NCBI GenBank assembly: GCA_963921425.1
Contig: OY992835.1
Span: 20,894,001-20,958,000 of the forward strand
Source of the DNA: Dryas octopetala
Taxonomy: Eukaryota; Streptophyta; Magnoliopsida; Rosales; Rosaceae
Reading direction: 5' to 3'
Length of the DNA stretch: 64,000 nt
In this document: piece by piece, positions 61,567-64,000 of the stretch
Numbering within the stretch: position 1 is the stretch's first letter
Layout: each line of letters begins with the position of its first letter
Program-made: the position numbers and the translations under genes
Notes under the pieces: generated by a model
Told to the model about the DNA's origin: nothing
The model's input: the letters and a program-made list of their open reading frames with translations, nothing else
Databases searched by the model: none

Positions 61567-63067
61567 TTCTTATTAATTAGAGCATCAAGTAAGCAGAGAG
61601 GTAGAACAAGCAAGAGCATTTGGGATGTCAGTAATTGTGGGTTTGACATTAGAGCATTAATAGGTAATAGGGCCTTGAATTCCGCTATATTTGAGGTTAA
61701 TGTCATCCAACTCTACATTCTCACATGGACAGCCACTACTGCACGAAAGCTTCACAGCAAGTTGAGTGGAAGATGTGCCCCTAATTTTTTTGAAGCTCAC
61801 AATTCTGACCTTAACTTTTGATGGAACCTGAAGTTTACATTGATTATAAGAGCAGTACTGTTGGTCTATGAGGATTGGGTTGCCCACATTATTCATGAAA
61901 ATGTCCTCAAAGTGCATATCGATCTAATGCAGTACGTACTTGCTGCAGGAAAGCAGGCTATGTTTTGATTCTGACCTCAGATTTTGCATACAATGACAAA
62001 ACAATGGAACATATACATTATGTTGTCATGAATTTTAGTCATTTCCAATACAAGAAATAAGCAACAAAGTAGGCCTGTATTAAATTGGCTTAAAATGGCA
62101 ATTGATTCGCAATTTTTGTTTTTTTCGTAATCGATCATTTTGACTCGAAGAAAGTTTTCCTTGGCCATCAAAAGTTCCACCGTGGATAAGTTTATCATGT
62201 TAGATAGAATTGAATTGATGAGAAATTGGATTGAATAGGAATTGGGTTTTTATTGAATCTGTTTACTAAACTATCTAGAATCAGAGTAAGAATGATATCA
62301 TGTGGGCATTTGATTACTAAAATGCCCTTATTCTAAATAAATTATTTTATATACTAGTTAATAATATAAGGGTATAATGAGAAAACAATAAGGAATTGAA
62401 TTTCTCCAAAATAAGGAATTAGATTACCAGTTTACCATCTCCCACCCAAGAATCCAATTCCTCCAAAATAAGGAGTTGACTTCCTAATTTCATGTGAGCA
62501 CGGGAGTCCCACTTATGTTTTTATTCCCTATGGTTAGTAAACAAAGGAGTAATTCGTAATTCGTAATCGGAATCCAATTCCTTATTTTGATTCCGATTAC
62601 GGATTAGTAAACATGCCATTAATGTATTCAAAATCAATCCAAGTATCCCGTATGGTCAAGTATGCCTTGGACCTGAAGCTCAATAGGAGCCTTGCGACTT
62701 GCGGGGACCTCTGAAAGTTGCTTTTTATGTCCCACTCGGAACCACCAGTTCAGTCGTAGATGGTGATGCACAAGCATCAGTCCAAGCCTTGGCCAAGGCC
62801 TAAACATAGTACGTACGTAGAAATTGAAAATGATTGAATTTAGTTAGCTAGGAATTCAAGAAATATCAGATTCGCATTTTAATCAGAATTCATGCACAAG
62901 CATAAGCTTACCGGCCCGGGTAACATCACGTACTGTTGGGTTTTCCATCATATGCAGCACTCGTTATATATAAAAACTTGATTCATGAGCTTTAGCTGTA
63001 CGTGGATGCTATAATGTCAATGAGAACAAAAACATTGCAAAGAAATTCATCAATTTCAGACCCATTT
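61567..63067 (-). pseudogene. Polygalacturonase pseudogene, copy 3
   Basis: This follows copy 2 in order: start region near 63065, exon 1 remains (62930-63065), exon 2 remains (62620-62810 and 62090-62185) and the end of exon 3 (61590-61975). Three lesions are visible. About 370 bp of exon 3 are gone, so every catalytic motif is lost. A glutamine codon is changed to a stop where copy 2 reads ITSQCSN (here ITY then TAA, near 61660). A MITE-like insert splits exon 2. The surviving end encodes MHFEDIFMNNVG and SFKKIRGTSSTQLAVKLSC. It is clearly dead. Confidence 0.88.
62192..62622. mobile_element. MITE-like insertion in the polygalacturonase pseudogene
   Basis: Copy 2 is uninterrupted where this 430-bp segment sits (compare 56625-56650). 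The right end, read inward, is GGCATGTTTACTAATCCG and the left is TCATGTTAGATAG, a weak inverted match flanked by TTA on each side. Ends and TTA site suggest a PIF/Harbinger-type MITE. AATAAGGAATT and TTCCTTATTTT words inside are partly inverted. No coding capacity. Confidence 0.55.
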
Positions 63068-63321
63068 TGATTAATTGATCAATGTCAATGGGAAGGGTAT
63101 GTGATGAAACTCCATTTTGATTTCAGGCCAATTTATAGTCGGATTTGAAAGGTCAACACCATTAAAAATATTCAACCAATTACTAGCTATTTTTGTAGGA
63201 GTCCTTAAAGAAGTTGCATTGTAGTTCTACTTGTTTCCTATAATTGGTAATTAATTGTTCCAGCTAAGACAAGAGCAGGGTCTTGATTAACTTCTTAACC
63301 TCTTGTATAATATTATCAGTA

Positions 63322-63518
63322 GTGCTAGATATACCACATTTTTATACCATAATTTCATACCACCTTACGTGGCAACTTACATGGCATTCATACATTGGAT
63401 ACTAAAAAATAAAAATAAAAACTCAAAAAGAAAAAGAAAAACTCTGTCCAATAAAGTAATGACACGTGAGATGGTATAAGAATGTGGTATAAGAAATGTG
63501 GTAAGTATAGCATTATTC
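63322..63518. mobile_element. Small MITE, copy 2 of a pair
   Basis: It matches 52925-53130. Ends are AGTGCTAGATATACCACATT on the left and AATGTGGTAAGTATAGCATT on the right, imperfect inverted repeats. The two copies bracket the polygalacturonase cluster. A target duplication was not fixed. Confidence 0.65.
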
Positions 63519-64000
63519 TAATATTATTGCCCTCCACCGCAAGACACCATGCCATGGCCCTTATTTCGATCAGTTTCTTTAGGCGAAGAATATTTCCAAA
63601 ATAGGGATCCAATTATCAAAATCTGGGTCAAAATATTTGTCGAATGAAGAAAATAAAAACGATTTAAGACATTATATGTATCCTTATAATCTCAGAAAGC
63701 AACAATATCAACCACACTTTAACCATTACACATATAAATCGTTTACTGTACTATAATAGTAAAGTAGCTACCTTCTTGTTTTTAGAATGTCATCCTTGTA
63801 AAAGTTTTTTTATTTTATAATATAGATGATTTTCTTGTTTAATTTTTCTTTACTGGTTTTTTGCTTAGTTGTGTATTAATTATAAATATACAGTCCGTAA
63901 ACAAAAAAAGAAACGGATTCATAACATCTTTGGGTGGTGTGTGGAGTTACATCCAATGATCTAAACATTAATTGATATTTCTTAGTTTTTGACTTATTTA
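63519..64000. other. AT-rich right edge
   Basis: No gene, RNA or repeat recognised. It is intergenic as far as visible. Confidence 0.4.

Overview
This window is nuclear DNA from a eudicot plant. The genes are split by short AT-rich introns with GT-AG borders, the families are plant ones (exopolygalacturonase clade, cytochrome b561-DOMON proteins, two-RRM glycine-rich proteins, plastid/mitochondrial ThrRS), and non-autonomous DNA transposons fill the gaps. Gene content and style suit a rosid, possibly a woody Rosaceae-like species, but the sequence alone does not settle the species.

Layout. 0-5 kb: the 3' end of an NPH3-type BTB gene, a frameshifted F-box gene, an intact thymidine kinase gene (-), and decayed duplicate pieces of all three. 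5-16 kb: a gene-poor stretch, then the first of two paralogous two-RRM RNA-binding protein genes (+). 16-22.4 kb: a three-unit tandem repeat, tRNA-Leu(CAG), a cytochrome b561/DOMON gene (-), an NAT9-type N-acetyltransferase gene (+, head to head with it), and a short DOMON-only gene (-). 22.9-32 kb: a second copy of the RNA-binding gene block, about 16 kb from the first. 33-43.6 kb: a Mutator-like element with a perfect 9-bp target duplication, the Mo25 scaffold gene (-), a dyad-rich minisatellite, a long-TIR element with an 8-bp target duplication, a small hAT MITE and an LTR remnant. 44-48.8 kb: organellar threonyl-tRNA synthetase (+), which has one GC-AG intron. 50-53 kb: a long-inverted-repeat MITE and a 2.36-kb hAT-like foldback element with a tandem-repeat core. 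53-63 kb: a polygalacturonase cluster (two intact genes tail to tail plus a dead third copy). A 3.7-kb CACTA element carrying broken pieces of a kinesin motor gene is inserted next to the dead copy.

The housekeeping genes (TK, NAT9, Mo25, ThrRS, RNA-binding proteins) act independently; no operon-like cooperation is expected. What links the genes is duplication followed by decay, in the TK/F-box/NPH3 block, the RNA-binding pair and the polygalacturonase trio, with transposons inserted into the copies. Exon-intron models were built by hand: splice sites were chosen so that frame and conserved motifs run through, and each multi-exon total is divisible by three. Plant UTR ends are only approximate. 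I saw no CRISPR array, prokaryotic system or clearly new biological system. The most unusual structures are the gene-fragment-carrying CACTA element and the hAT-like foldback element.
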